DNA of 64,000 nucleotides from Cohnella zeiphila (lineage in GTDB: Bacteria; Bacillota; Bacilli; Paenibacillales; Paenibacillaceae), in NCBI RefSeq assembly GCF_014212055.1, contig NZ_JACJVO010000042.1, positions 1-64,000 of the forward strand, written 5' to 3'. Positions 56,274-64,000 of this stretch are shown here, in pieces. Under the pieces are notes generated by a model. The model was not told the origin of the DNA. It made no database searches and saw only the letters and a program-made list of their open reading frames with translations. A program made the translations under genes and the position numbers. Position 1 is the first letter of the stretch, and each line of letters begins with the position of its first letter.

Positions 56274-58160
56274 TTGGTCCGGACGGGGAGAAGCGGGTTC
56301 ACGGCGATTCGAAGCTATGTCGGCGGCTTGCCTATACAGGCCAAGCTGATTTCTTCGTTCGTGCTCGTCATCTTCATTCCGATCGTGCTTTTCGCCTGGT
56401 ACGTGCTGGACGGACTGTCCGACCGCTCCATCCAGGAGATCACGAAGAAGTCCGAGAACATTCTGGATATCGAGAAGAACAACGTACGGAACAACATCGA
56501 GCTCATGGAGTGGACGGGGCAGCTGGCGCTCTCCAATCAGGACATGAAAGACTATTGGAATGCGACGGAGGAGCCCGACACCGCGTCTTTGCTCGATTTC
56601 AAGACGAGGGTGTTCAGCAATTTCGAGCACTTCCTGAACAACAATCCGCGCATCGCCGCGGTCCGGATTTATACGAGCAATCCGAACGTGTACGAATTCT
56701 GGCCGGTCGTTCTTCATGAGTCCCGCATTCGCGATCAGCCGTGGTACGACAGCGTCCTGCGCCAGAACGGGGGCGCCTGGTGGGAGATTCGGCGGAATAT
56801 CGATATCGCGGCGAATTCGTCGGACGGCGCCGCCGTCAACGGTCCCGCCGTCTCGCTTCTGCGCGAATTCCCGTATCCCGACCTGTCCCATAACGGAATT
56901 CTGGAAGTCAGCATGGGCGTCAGGCAGTTTTTCACCAAGACGTACAGCGTCCAGGAACCGAGCTCCCAATTGCTCGTTCTCTCTCGCGGCGGAGACATCT
57001 ACACGGACGACAACGCGAACATCTTCCGGCGGGCCTCCGCCAAAGAACTGATCGGCGCGATCCGGCTTCAGCCGGACGAAGGCGACAAGAGCGGCTTGTT
57101 CCGGTACAAAGGGCAGTCGTACCTGGCCGTGCAATCCTATCTTCCGGATCTGGATTTCCATCTGGTGAACATCGTCTCGCTGTCGGACACGATGGCGGAT
57201 CTGCACCGCACGCGCAACAACCTGCTCTTCGTCGTTCTCATGCTGGCGGCCGTCCTGATTCTGATCTCTTCGTTCATGCACTCGCTCATCTTGAAGCGGC
57301 TGAAGGTGCTCCGGGATTCGATGAAGAAAGTTCGCGGCGGCGACTTCCACCTGGACGTTCCGGTCTACGGCTCGGACGAAGTGGGAGAGCTCGGCCATCA
57401 CTACCGGCAGATGCTCAAGAAGATCAACGAGCTGATCGCCCGGCAGGTCAACCGGCAAGCGGCGACGAGGGAGGCGGAGCTTCGGTCGCTGCGGAACCAG
57501 ATCGATTCCCATTTCCTGTACAACACGCTGGAAAATCTGAAAATGCTCGCGGAGATCGAGGGGCAGTATACGATCTCCGATTCGCTTACGTCCTTGGGCA
57601 GCATGATGCGCTACAGCCTGAAATGGACGCACGACCGCGTCCGGCTGCGCGACGAGATCGAACATATCCGCCACTATATCGCGATCATGAACATCCGCTA
57701 CGCCGGCAAGCTGGAGCTTCGGGTAGACGTTCCGGACGAGTGGCTGGATCAGGAAGTGCTCAAGATGTCGCTGCAGCCGGTCGTCGAGAACGCGGTCAAG
57801 CACGGCTTCAACCCGCCGGCTCTGAAGGACGGGAAGCTCATGATCTCGCTTGCGGTCGCCGAGAGACTGGAGCAATGCGTGATCGAGATTGCCGACAACG
57901 GGTGCGGGATCCCCGAGGACCGGCTGCGGCGGCTGAATCGCCAGCTGCGAATGGACGAATCGGACTACCTGGAGATTCGCCGGGAATTCGAAGGCGATTC
58001 CCCCGGAATCAGCGGCATCGGCCTGCGCAACGTCGACCAGCGGCTGGTCATGTCCTTCGGCTTGGACTGCGGCATTCGGATCGAGAGCGTGGAAGGCAGC
58101 TTCACCCGGGTCGTGATGACGCTGCCTAGATACAATTGGACCGGAGGAGGGATCGGATGA
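56274..58160 (+). CDS. Sensor histidine kinase (YesM-like)
   Basis: This 628-residue membrane kinase has transmembrane segments at about residues 26-48 and 316-338 flanking an external dCache-type sensor region. A HAMP domain (SLILKRLKVLRDSMKKVRGG) follows. The His_kinase domain has phosphoacceptor motif IDSHFLYNTLENLKML, and the HATPase has N-box QPVVENAVKHGF and G-boxes DNGCGIP and GIGLRNVDQRL. It is the YesM partner of the regulator at 58157 (ATGA overlap) and probably senses the sugar taken up by the preceding transporter. TTG 56274 follows a CGGCGGGG site. Confidence 0.93.
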   Translation: MVRTGRSGFTAIRSYVGGLPIQAKLISSFVLVIFIPIVLFAWYVLDGLSDRSIQEITKKSENILDIEKNNVRNNIELMEWTGQLALSNQDMKDYWNATEEPDTASLLDFKTRVFSNFEHFLNNNPRIAAVRIYTSNPNVYEFWPVVLHESRIRDQPWYDSVLRQNGGAWWEIRRNIDIAANSSDGAAVNGPAVSLLREFPYPDLSHNGILEVSMGVRQFFTKTYSVQEPSSQLLVLSRGGDIYTDDNANIFRRASAKELIGAIRLQPDEGDKSGLFRYKGQSYLAVQSYLPDLDFHLVNIVSLSDTMADLHRTRNNLLFVVLMLAAVLILISSFMHSLILKRLKVLRDSMKKVRGGDFHLDVPVYGSDEVGELGHHYRQMLKKINELIARQVNRQAATREAELRSLRNQIDSHFLYNTLENLKMLAEIEGQYTISDSLTSLGSMMRYSLKWTHDRVRLRDEIEHIRHYIAIMNIRYAGKLELRVDVPDEWLDQEVLKMSLQPVVENAVKHGFNPPALKDGKLMISLAVAERLEQCVIEIADNGCGIPEDRLRRLNRQLRMDESDYLEIRREFEGDSPGISGIGLRNVDQRLVMSFGLDCGIRIESVEGSFTRVVMTLPRYNWTGGGIG

Positions 58161-59692
58161 AGCGCAAGCTGGTCATCGCCGACGACGAGCTCAATATTCG
58201 TCATGGCCTGAGAGCCATGATCGAGCGCCGGTACCCGGACTCGTACGAGTTCGCCTTCGCCGAGAACGGGAGCGAGGCGCTGTCCCTGATCGCGGAAGGC
58301 GGCGTTCACTTCCTGCTCACGGACATCCGCATGCCGGTCATGGACGGCATCGAGTTGCTCGAGCGGCTTCAAGAGCTGCCGGAGAAGCCCGCGGTCGTCA
58401 TCCTGAGCGGCTACGACGATTTTCCTTACGCCAAGGCGGCGATCCGCTATCAGGCGAAAGAGTACCTTCTCAAGCCGATCGTGCGCGACGAGCTGTTCTC
58501 CGTGCTGGAACGGCTGGCGGATGAATGGCGGCTGCAGGAGGAGCGCGGGCAAGGCGAAGCGGACCGGCAGGGAATCGAGCGATCGGAGCGGCTCGCCTAT
58601 GTGCTGCGGCAAGCAAGCATCGGCGAGGAGGAGGTCCGCCGCCTGCTCGGGGAAGCCGGTCTGGACTGGCTGGACGGCGGTTACGCGGTCGGCTTGCTGA
58701 AGACCGGAGAGCAGGCGTCGGACGCTTGGGCCGCGACCTCCCGCCTGGAACAATGGCTGTCCGGCGAGGAGCGGTGGGCCAGGTGCAGCCTGCGCGAAAG
58801 GGAGCATATAGTCGTCGTCCGAGGCGCGGACCGGTTCCGGCTGCTGCTGAATCCGCCGGAAGGATCGGCCCAGGAGCCGCTTAGCATCGCCGTCAGTTCG
58901 GAGGCCAAGGGCGCGGGGCAGCTTCGGCTCGCTTACAGCCAGGCGAGGCAGGCGGCCAAGTACTTCCTGCTGAACGACGGTCCGGGCCTGATCGGCTACG
59001 ACCGGATTCGCGCCCTCGACTCCGGTTGTCCGCTGCCGGCGGAGCAAATCCGCAAAATATCGAATCTGCTGGGGGTCGGACGATTGCCGCAGATCAAGCG
59101 GCTGCTTCAGGAAACGCTGGATATTCGAGTCGTCTCCCGCTGCGAGATCGGCTACCTGCAGCAAATCAGCCGGCTGTTGAACGAAGAAGTGTTCGACCGG
59201 GTGTTCCGCACGTACGGGGAAGAATCCGTGGAAGTTTTGAAGCTGTACAAGAAAGCGGGCCACATCGAAAATTTCGCTCGTTTCCACGACTACTATTTTC
59301 ACGTCGAACAGCTGCTGGAACGGCTGGACGAGTACGTCGGCCGCGTCCGGTCCGCCCATGCCGAGCACAAGGACATGCAGCGGGCGGTCGAGTACTTGCA
59401 GGAGCACTACCGCGAGGATGTCAACATGGCGGTCGTGTCGAACTATATTTCGCTGAACTATACTTACTTCAGCGAGGCGTTCAAGGAGTATACCGGCGAG
59501 AGCTTCTCCGCCTATTTGCGAAAGCTTCGGCTCGGCAAGGCGAAGGAATTGCTGGCGGGCACCGATCTGAAAGTATACGAGGTTTGCTCCCTTGTCGGCT
59601 TCGATAACGTGAAGCATTTTACGAGAGTGTTCAAGGAAGCCGAAGGCATCACCCCGCTGGAATACCGCAGCAAGGAGGCGGAGCGGGCGTAA
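58157..59692 (+). CDS. YesN-type response regulator (receiver plus AraC domain)
   Basis: This 511-residue protein has a receiver domain (ADDE acidic pair, phosphoacceptor Asp56 in LLTDIRMP, Lys in YLLKPI). A variable middle region follows, and a C-terminal AraC helix-turn-helix pair (DVNMAVVSNYISLNYTYFSE then FKEYTGESFSAYLRKLRLGK, and VYEVCSLVGFDNVKHFTRVF). It is the partner of the sensor kinase and probably activates the LplBC-type transporter operon. ATG 58157 overlaps the kinase stop; a longer frame start at 58136 is less likely. Confidence 0.94.
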   Translation: MKRKLVIADDELNIRHGLRAMIERRYPDSYEFAFAENGSEALSLIAEGGVHFLLTDIRMPVMDGIELLERLQELPEKPAVVILSGYDDFPYAKAAIRYQAKEYLLKPIVRDELFSVLERLADEWRLQEERGQGEADRQGIERSERLAYVLRQASIGEEEVRRLLGEAGLDWLDGGYAVGLLKTGEQASDAWAATSRLEQWLSGEERWARCSLREREHIVVVRGADRFRLLLNPPEGSAQEPLSIAVSSEAKGAGQLRLAYSQARQAAKYFLLNDGPGLIGYDRIRALDSGCPLPAEQIRKISNLLGVGRLPQIKRLLQETLDIRVVSRCEIGYLQQISRLLNEEVFDRVFRTYGEESVEVLKLYKKAGHIENFARFHDYYFHVEQLLERLDEYVGRVRSAHAEHKDMQRAVEYLQEHYREDVNMAVVSNYISLNYTYFSEAFKEYTGESFSAYLRKLRLGKAKELLAGTDLKVYEVCSLVGFDNVKHFTRVFKEAEGITPLEYRSKEAERA

Positions 59693-59696
59693 ACGG

Positions 59697-60590
59697 CTAT
59701 CGAACCTCCAGACGCGTCAAATAGACGAGCTCGTCCCGCCTCATCTTGCGGAACTGGCCGGGGGTCGTTCCCGTCCACTTGGAGAACTGCCGGATAAAGC
59801 TCTGGACGTTGTCGTAGCCGATCCGGCGGGCAATTCGCTCCAGAGAGTCTCCTCCGCTGAGCAGCAGATGCATCGCCTCCTGCTGGCGCAGCACGAACAA
59901 GTAATCGCGCGGGGACATCCGGTACGCGTCCATGAACGTCCGGTAGCAATGCCTGCGGCTGTAGCCGAGCCGGCGCGCGATCGTTTCGAACCAATTCTCC
60001 TCTTTCTCCCGGTCCTCGTCCCCATGGCCGGCGACGAGCGTCTCGATCTCCCTCGCGATCCGAACGGGAAGGGAACGGCTTTCGTCCGGCTCGCCGGGTG
60101 CAGGCAAGAGGCGGTCGAGCTCGCCCTCCAGCAGATCGAGCGCCTCGTAGAGCGCGCGATAGAGACGGATGCGGGAAGCCTTCTGCGCCATGCGCTCATG
60201 GAGGGTCTTCACGGCGGCGACCAGCTTGCGGTTCAGCGGGTGGCCGCGATCGACGAGCAGCAGGCCGGAATCTCCCAGCCGCTGCAGGAAGGCGGGGTCG
60301 TCGAGCTGTACATGGAGGACGAAATAACGGAGCGATGCCTCGGATCGGTACGAGTGAAGCCGCATCGGAGGCACGAGAAGGAGATCCCCCTCTTCCTGGC
60401 GATACGGAATTCCGCCGATATCGGCCAGCTGCGTCCCTTCGAGAACGAGGTTGAGCTCGAACATCCGATGATGCAGGTGCCTGCCGCAGGACCAGCCCGC
60501 AGGAACGGCGGCGGAATGGGCGCCGTACAGATACGCTTCCGATTTGCTGTTGGGAAAAGCCGCATCCTGCTCCACCTGACGATCCGCCAC
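59697..60590 (-). CDS. AraC-family regulator with N-terminal cupin
   Basis: This 297-residue regulator has an N-terminal AraC-type sugar-binding cupin (GRHLHHRMFELNLVLEGTQL, then EEGDLLLVPPMRLHSYRSEA). The C-terminal AraC DNA-binding domain follows (FETIARRLGYSRRHCYRTFM, and SLERIARRIGYDNVQSFIRQ). It is divergent from the alpha-galactosidase-like gene at 60760, which is the obvious candidate target. It ends four bases from the convergent YesN-type regulator gene. Confidence 0.93.
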   Translation of the reverse strand: MADRQVEQDAAFPNSKSEAYLYGAHSAAVPAGWSCGRHLHHRMFELNLVLEGTQLADIGGIPYRQEEGDLLLVPPMRLHSYRSEASLRYFVLHVQLDDPAFLQRLGDSGLLLVDRGHPLNRKLVAAVKTLHERMAQKASRIRLYRALYEALDLLEGELDRLLPAPGEPDESRSLPVRIAREIETLVAGHGDEDREKEENWFETIARRLGYSRRHCYRTFMDAYRMSPRDYLFVLRQQEAMHLLLSGGDSLERIARRIGYDNVQSFIRQFSKWTGTTPGQFRKMRRDELVYLTRLEVR

Positions 60591-60759
60591 CGCGATCCCC
60601 CCTCATCGATCCGAATCATGTCCCAATTGGTTAACGTTTCTCCCCGATCGGACCCTTTTCGCCCTAACGACCGCGATCTCTGACGTTTATACTTTGGGAG
60701 TACGCTACTATTATTCGCTTTTGCGAGCGGTTGCGCAACATCGGGAGGAGGCCGAGGCT

Positions 60760-62370
60760 GTGGAGTTGTTCAAAAGAATGGAGAGCCCGTCCGCCGCGTT
60801 CGTCCGTCTGGACGGCGGATGGCGGGCGCTGACCCGCGTTCGGACGGGAGCATGGGAGGCCGAGGGGATTACGCTTCGGCTGACGAACGAAGGCGGCTCC
60901 GTAGCGGTGACGTTGGAGGCTCCGGCAGTTGAGCCGAGGGCTGTCAAGCTTCGTTGGGACGAGCCGGTCGAAGGGAGTTGGCTCGTTCTGGGGGATCATT
61001 GGGAGCGGGCATACGGCGATCTGGAATGGCGCGGACTGGTGCCCGAGCGGGTTCTGCCGTGGTATTTCCTGGCTCATGACGGCGTCCAGACGGCAGGCTG
61101 CGGGGTGAAAACGGGAGCGGGAGCGTTCTGCTTCTGGCAGCTCGATCCGGATGGTCTGACGCTGACGGCCGACGTCTCCTGCGGCAGCGAGGGCGTTCGC
61201 CTAGGCAAGCGCATTCTGCCCGTCGCCTCGATCGTCACGGATCCGGGAACGGAGGGGGAACGGCCTTTTGCGGCGGCGCGCCGGTTCTGCTCCCTGCTGT
61301 GCGACCGTCCCCGAATGCCGAAGCAGCCGGTCTACGGCGGGAACAATTGGTACTACGCCTATGGCAACAGTTCGCACCGGGAGATTCTCGAGGACTCCCG
61401 GTTCATGTCCTCGCTGTCCGCGAATGCCGGCAACCGACCCTATATGGTCATCGATGACGGTTGGCAGTTGAAGAGCGGAGGAGGCGCCTGCAACGGCGGG
61501 CCCTGGACGGGAAACGGCAAGTTCCCGGATATGGAGCGATTGGCCCGGGAGATGAAGGAGATCGGCGTCAAGCCCGGACTGTGGTGCCGGCCCCTCCTGA
61601 CGGCGGAAGAGGTGCCGGCGGAATGGATCCGCTATTCGGCGAGCGGGGGCTATGTGCTTGACCCGACCGTTCCCGAAGCGCTCGAATCGATCCGCGAGGC
61701 GGTCCGTGAGATGACCGGGTGGGGCTTCGAGCTGTTGAAGCACGATTTTACGACGTACGACCTGCTGGGCCAGTGGGGATTCACGATGCGCTCCAGACCG
61801 CACGCGCTGCCGCACCTGTTCCGGGACCGATCGAGAACGACCGCGGAGATCGCATTGGAGCTGTATCGGACGATCGCGGAGGCGGCGGGAGAGGCCGACG
61901 TGATCGGCTGCAACACGCTCGGCCATCTGGCGGCGGGGCTGTTCTCGATTCAGCGGACCGGGGACGATACGAGCGGCAAGTGGTGGGAGCGGACGCGCTA
62001 TATGGGCGTCAATACGCTCGGCTTCCGCATGCCCCAGCACGGTACGTTTTTCAGCCATGACGCGGATTGCGTCGGCCTCACGGCCGACGTGCCGTGGGAG
62101 CTGAACCGCGGGTGGCTTCGCCTGCTGGCCGGCAGCGGCACGCCGCTGTTCGTCTCGGCGGATCCGGCCGTCGTGACGAAGGAGCAGGAGGCCGAGCTGC
62201 GGCGGGCGTTCGAGCTGGCGGCCGTCGAACGCCCGGCGGCGGAACCGCTCGATTGGCTGAGCACGACCTGCCCGGGCCGCTGGCTGCTGAACGGGGAAAA
62301 GACGGCATTCTCCTGGAACGCGGTGACCGAGGAGACGCTGGAGGAGAAAGACAACGGCTGGTGGCTGTGA
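60760..62370 (+). CDS. Alpha-galactosidase-like glycoside hydrolase (GH36/GH27 type)
   Basis: This 536-residue cytoplasmic enzyme has no signal peptide. A beta-domain comes before the barrel. The conserved barrel parts are NNWYYAYGN, MVIDDGWQ and GVKPGLWCRPLL, the nucleophile Asp in ELLKHDFTTYD, and the acid/base Asp region in QRTGDDTSGKWWE. These fit GH36/melibiase-like hydrolysis of alpha-galactosides or N-acetylgalactosaminides. GTG 60760 with GGGAGGAGG eight bases upstream was preferred over the in-frame TTG at 60694. It is divergent from the AraC regulator and faces the RR gene. Confidence 0.85.
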   Translation: MELFKRMESPSAAFVRLDGGWRALTRVRTGAWEAEGITLRLTNEGGSVAVTLEAPAVEPRAVKLRWDEPVEGSWLVLGDHWERAYGDLEWRGLVPERVLPWYFLAHDGVQTAGCGVKTGAGAFCFWQLDPDGLTLTADVSCGSEGVRLGKRILPVASIVTDPGTEGERPFAAARRFCSLLCDRPRMPKQPVYGGNNWYYAYGNSSHREILEDSRFMSSLSANAGNRPYMVIDDGWQLKSGGGACNGGPWTGNGKFPDMERLAREMKEIGVKPGLWCRPLLTAEEVPAEWIRYSASGGYVLDPTVPEALESIREAVREMTGWGFELLKHDFTTYDLLGQWGFTMRSRPHALPHLFRDRSRTTAEIALELYRTIAEAAGEADVIGCNTLGHLAAGLFSIQRTGDDTSGKWWERTRYMGVNTLGFRMPQHGTFFSHDADCVGLTADVPWELNRGWLRLLAGSGTPLFVSADPAVVTKEQEAELRRAFELAAVERPAAEPLDWLSTTCPGRWLLNGEKTAFSWNAVTEETLEEKDNGWWL

Positions 62371-62407
62371 CACCGCAAGCGCGACCCGGCCGTAACCGGC
62401 GTCGTGC

Positions 62408-63895
62408 TTAACCGGAATACTGGCTGGGCGAAAGCCCGGTCCGTTTTTTGAATACCTTCGAAAAATATTTGACGTCGGAAAAGCCGAGCTGCGCCGCCAG
62501 GTCGGCTAATTTGATGCCGTCGTTGTTGCGGAGCATCTCCTCGGCCCGCTCGATCCTCAGCTTGCTGAGATATTGGCTGAACGGCATGCCAGTCTCCCGT
62601 TTGATCAATTGGCCCAGATAAATCGCGTTGTAATGATAACGTTTCGCGATCTCTTCGAGCGTGAGCGGCAGCGTGAAGTTGGAGCGGATATAAGCGATGA
62701 TGGACGTCGCTTTGCCGTCGTTGTCCTCCCATTCGTACAGCTTGCGGAATAAATTCAGGAAATGTTCCCGGCCGGAGAAGGCCAGCGCCGGAAGCGCGAC
62801 GCCGTCCAATTGCTCGTGCAGTTCCAGGAACGGAGCCGCATACTCGGCGTACAGCGCGACGACCGAGCGGATCAGCGAATTGAAGCGGGCGAGGGCGGCC
62901 GGATCGGCGAGCGTCTGCGACAGTTTCTCTTCCAGCCATCGGTATCCCCCGCGGAAGTCCCCCATGGACAAATGCATTCTCAGCGTCTCCAGTTCGGGAG
63001 AGAGCGGTCCGCCGTTCTGCGGATGGGCGGCGAACTCGGCGCCGAACAGCTTCCCGTGCAGCCGTTCGAGCGCGCGGAGAAATGCCGCCTGCATCGATTC
63101 CGCGGCCGAAGGTTCGGCGGCGGCCATGTCTCCGAACGGAACCCGTTCCCGTTCCAGAATCCGCTTCAGAACCTCCGCCGCATGGGAGACCGTCTCGCCG
63201 GCGATGGCCGGGACGGCAGCCGCCAGCAGCGTATCGGCCGGCCGGCAGATCAGGATGCCGGGCATCCCTTCCCGTTCGAGAATGCCCCGAAGCATCGATA
63301 GCCGATCGTCGTCCCGGACCGGCAGACGGTAGTTCTCGTCCAGAGACAGCGAACAGAGCAGCCATCCGGACGGATGGGGAACCGGCTCCAGGCCGTCGGG
63401 CGCCGCCGCCGGCAGCTCCGGTCTGCGAAGCCACCCGGCCACGGTCCGGTTGACCTGCCGGAGAGCTTCCCTCTCTTCCAGCTCATGAACGGAGCGGCTG
63501 ATCAGCTCGATCTCTTCCTGCTTGACGACCAGCTCGGCCGCCTTGCGCAGCGCCTCCCGCAGCTCCTCGTCCTGAATCGGCTTCATCAGATAAGCGACGA
63601 CGTCGAAATCGATCGCTTTTTTCAGGTACAGAAAATCGTTGTATCCCGAGATAATGACGATCTGAACCGGAATCCCGCGATGCCGCAGCTGCTCGATCAG
63701 CTGAAGACCGTCCGTGACGGGCATCCGGATGTCGGTCAGGATGATATGGGGCCGCTCCTTCAAGGCGGCCGCCAGCAGCTCGTTGCCGTCATGGCAGACG
63801 CCCGCGAGCTCGAGCCCGAGCGGTTCCCAAGGGATGCGGCTGGCCAGCGCTTTGCAAATGATCGGATTGTCGTCCGCGATCATCACTTTAAGCAT
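62408..63895 (-). CDS. YesN-type response regulator (receiver plus AraC domain)
   Basis: This 495-residue protein has a receiver (ADDN pair, phosphoacceptor Asp55 in ILTDIRMPV, Lys in YLMKPI). A long linker with a coiled coil follows at about 125-150. The C-terminal AraC domain reads LPLTLEEIAKRYHYNAIYLG, then IKLADLAAQLGFSDVKYFSK. It pairs with the kinase whose tail overlaps its start. It would control a second sugar-response system lying beyond the right edge of the window. Confidence 0.94.
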   Translation of the reverse strand: MLKVMIADDNPIICKALASRIPWEPLGLELAGVCHDGNELLAAALKERPHIILTDIRMPVTDGLQLIEQLRHRGIPVQIVIISGYNDFLYLKKAIDFDVVAYLMKPIQDEELREALRKAAELVVKQEEIELISRSVHELEEREALRQVNRTVAGWLRRPELPAAAPDGLEPVPHPSGWLLCSLSLDENYRLPVRDDDRLSMLRGILEREGMPGILICRPADTLLAAAVPAIAGETVSHAAEVLKRILERERVPFGDMAAAEPSAAESMQAAFLRALERLHGKLFGAEFAAHPQNGGPLSPELETLRMHLSMGDFRGGYRWLEEKLSQTLADPAALARFNSLIRSVVALYAEYAAPFLELHEQLDGVALPALAFSGREHFLNLFRKLYEWEDNDGKATSIIAYIRSNFTLPLTLEEIAKRYHYNAIYLGQLIKRETGMPFSQYLSKLRIERAEEMLRNNDGIKLADLAAQLGFSDVKYFSKVFKKRTGLSPSQYSG

Positions 63896-64000
63896 GCAAT
63901 CGGCTCCTTTCCGGTGCGAGTACGGGCAATTTAAGCGTAACGGTCAATCCTTCCCCGGGCGCCGAGTCGATCTTCAGCACGTCCGCGTCGTCGTAATAAA
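63888..64000 (-). CDS. Sensor histidine kinase, C-terminal end only
   Basis: Only the last 36 or so residues are visible. They include IDSAPGEGLTVTLKLP, the final G-box and strand of a HATPase domain, and end in RSRLHA. The frame overlaps the start of the regulator gene by eight bases, the usual coupling of YesM-type kinases with their YesN partners. The rest lies outside the window. Confidence 0.85.
   Translation of the reverse strand, partial: YYDDADVLKIDSAPGEGLTVTLKLPVLAPERSRLHA

Overview
The window looks like chromosome from a GC-rich member of the Paenibacillaceae (Paenibacillus, Cohnella or a close relative). The evidence is the combination of YesN-type response regulators with LplB/LplC-type sugar permeases, a Firmicutes-style C-P lyase operon whose PhnK carries an extra zinc-ribbon-like insert, a Bacillus-type split chain-length regulator and tyrosine kinase, a paeninodin-like lasso peptide cluster, and strong Shine-Dalgarno sites with many TTG and GTG starts. 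No rRNA, tRNA or CRISPR array was found.

Positions 1-7260 are a lower-GC accessory patch. It holds three separate pairs of a MerR-family regulator and an NAD(P)H oxidoreductase (SDR, aldo/keto reductase, SDR), an IS66-type transposase broken by two stops and a frameshift, and several gene fragments. Positions 7260-10440 carry a LacI-type regulator, a GNAT acetyltransferase and a DUF6886-like protein. Positions 10638-21795 are a phosphonate operon: a PhnF-type regulator, the PhnCDE1E2 transporter, PhnGHIJKLM and a TIM-barrel protein in place of PhnN/PhnP. In it phnK has an in-frame stop 16 codons early and phnL has no normal start codon.

Positions 22358-41698 are an exopolysaccharide locus: a soluble histidine kinase and response regulator, Wzz and tyrosine kinase, GalU, an initiating sugar-phosphate transferase, four glycosyltransferases, a Wzy-like polymerase, a Wzx flippase, an acetyltransferase, a pyruvyltransferase, a ManC-like protein, a UDP-glucose dehydrogenase and a secreted agarase-like glycoside hydrolase. 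Without a clear break it runs into positions 41712-50099: a sulfotransferase whose stop overlaps the start of a lasso cyclase, then a 45-codon lasso precursor, a strong terminator, a 52-bp tandem repeat, an HPr-kinase-like tailoring kinase, the split B1/B2 leader protease, a nucleotidyltransferase and an ABC exporter. A convergent APS kinase gene (PAPS synthesis) follows at once. A lasso peptide that may be both phosphorylated and sulfated is the most interesting proposal in the window.

Positions 50828-52210 hold a VanZ-like protein, a YbjQ protein and a small membrane protein. Positions 52490-64000 form a sugar-uptake region: two permeases, a lipoprotein binding protein, a sensor kinase and YesN-type regulator, an AraC regulator, a GH36-like alpha-galactosidase, and a second YesN-type regulator with the tail of its partner kinase at the window edge.
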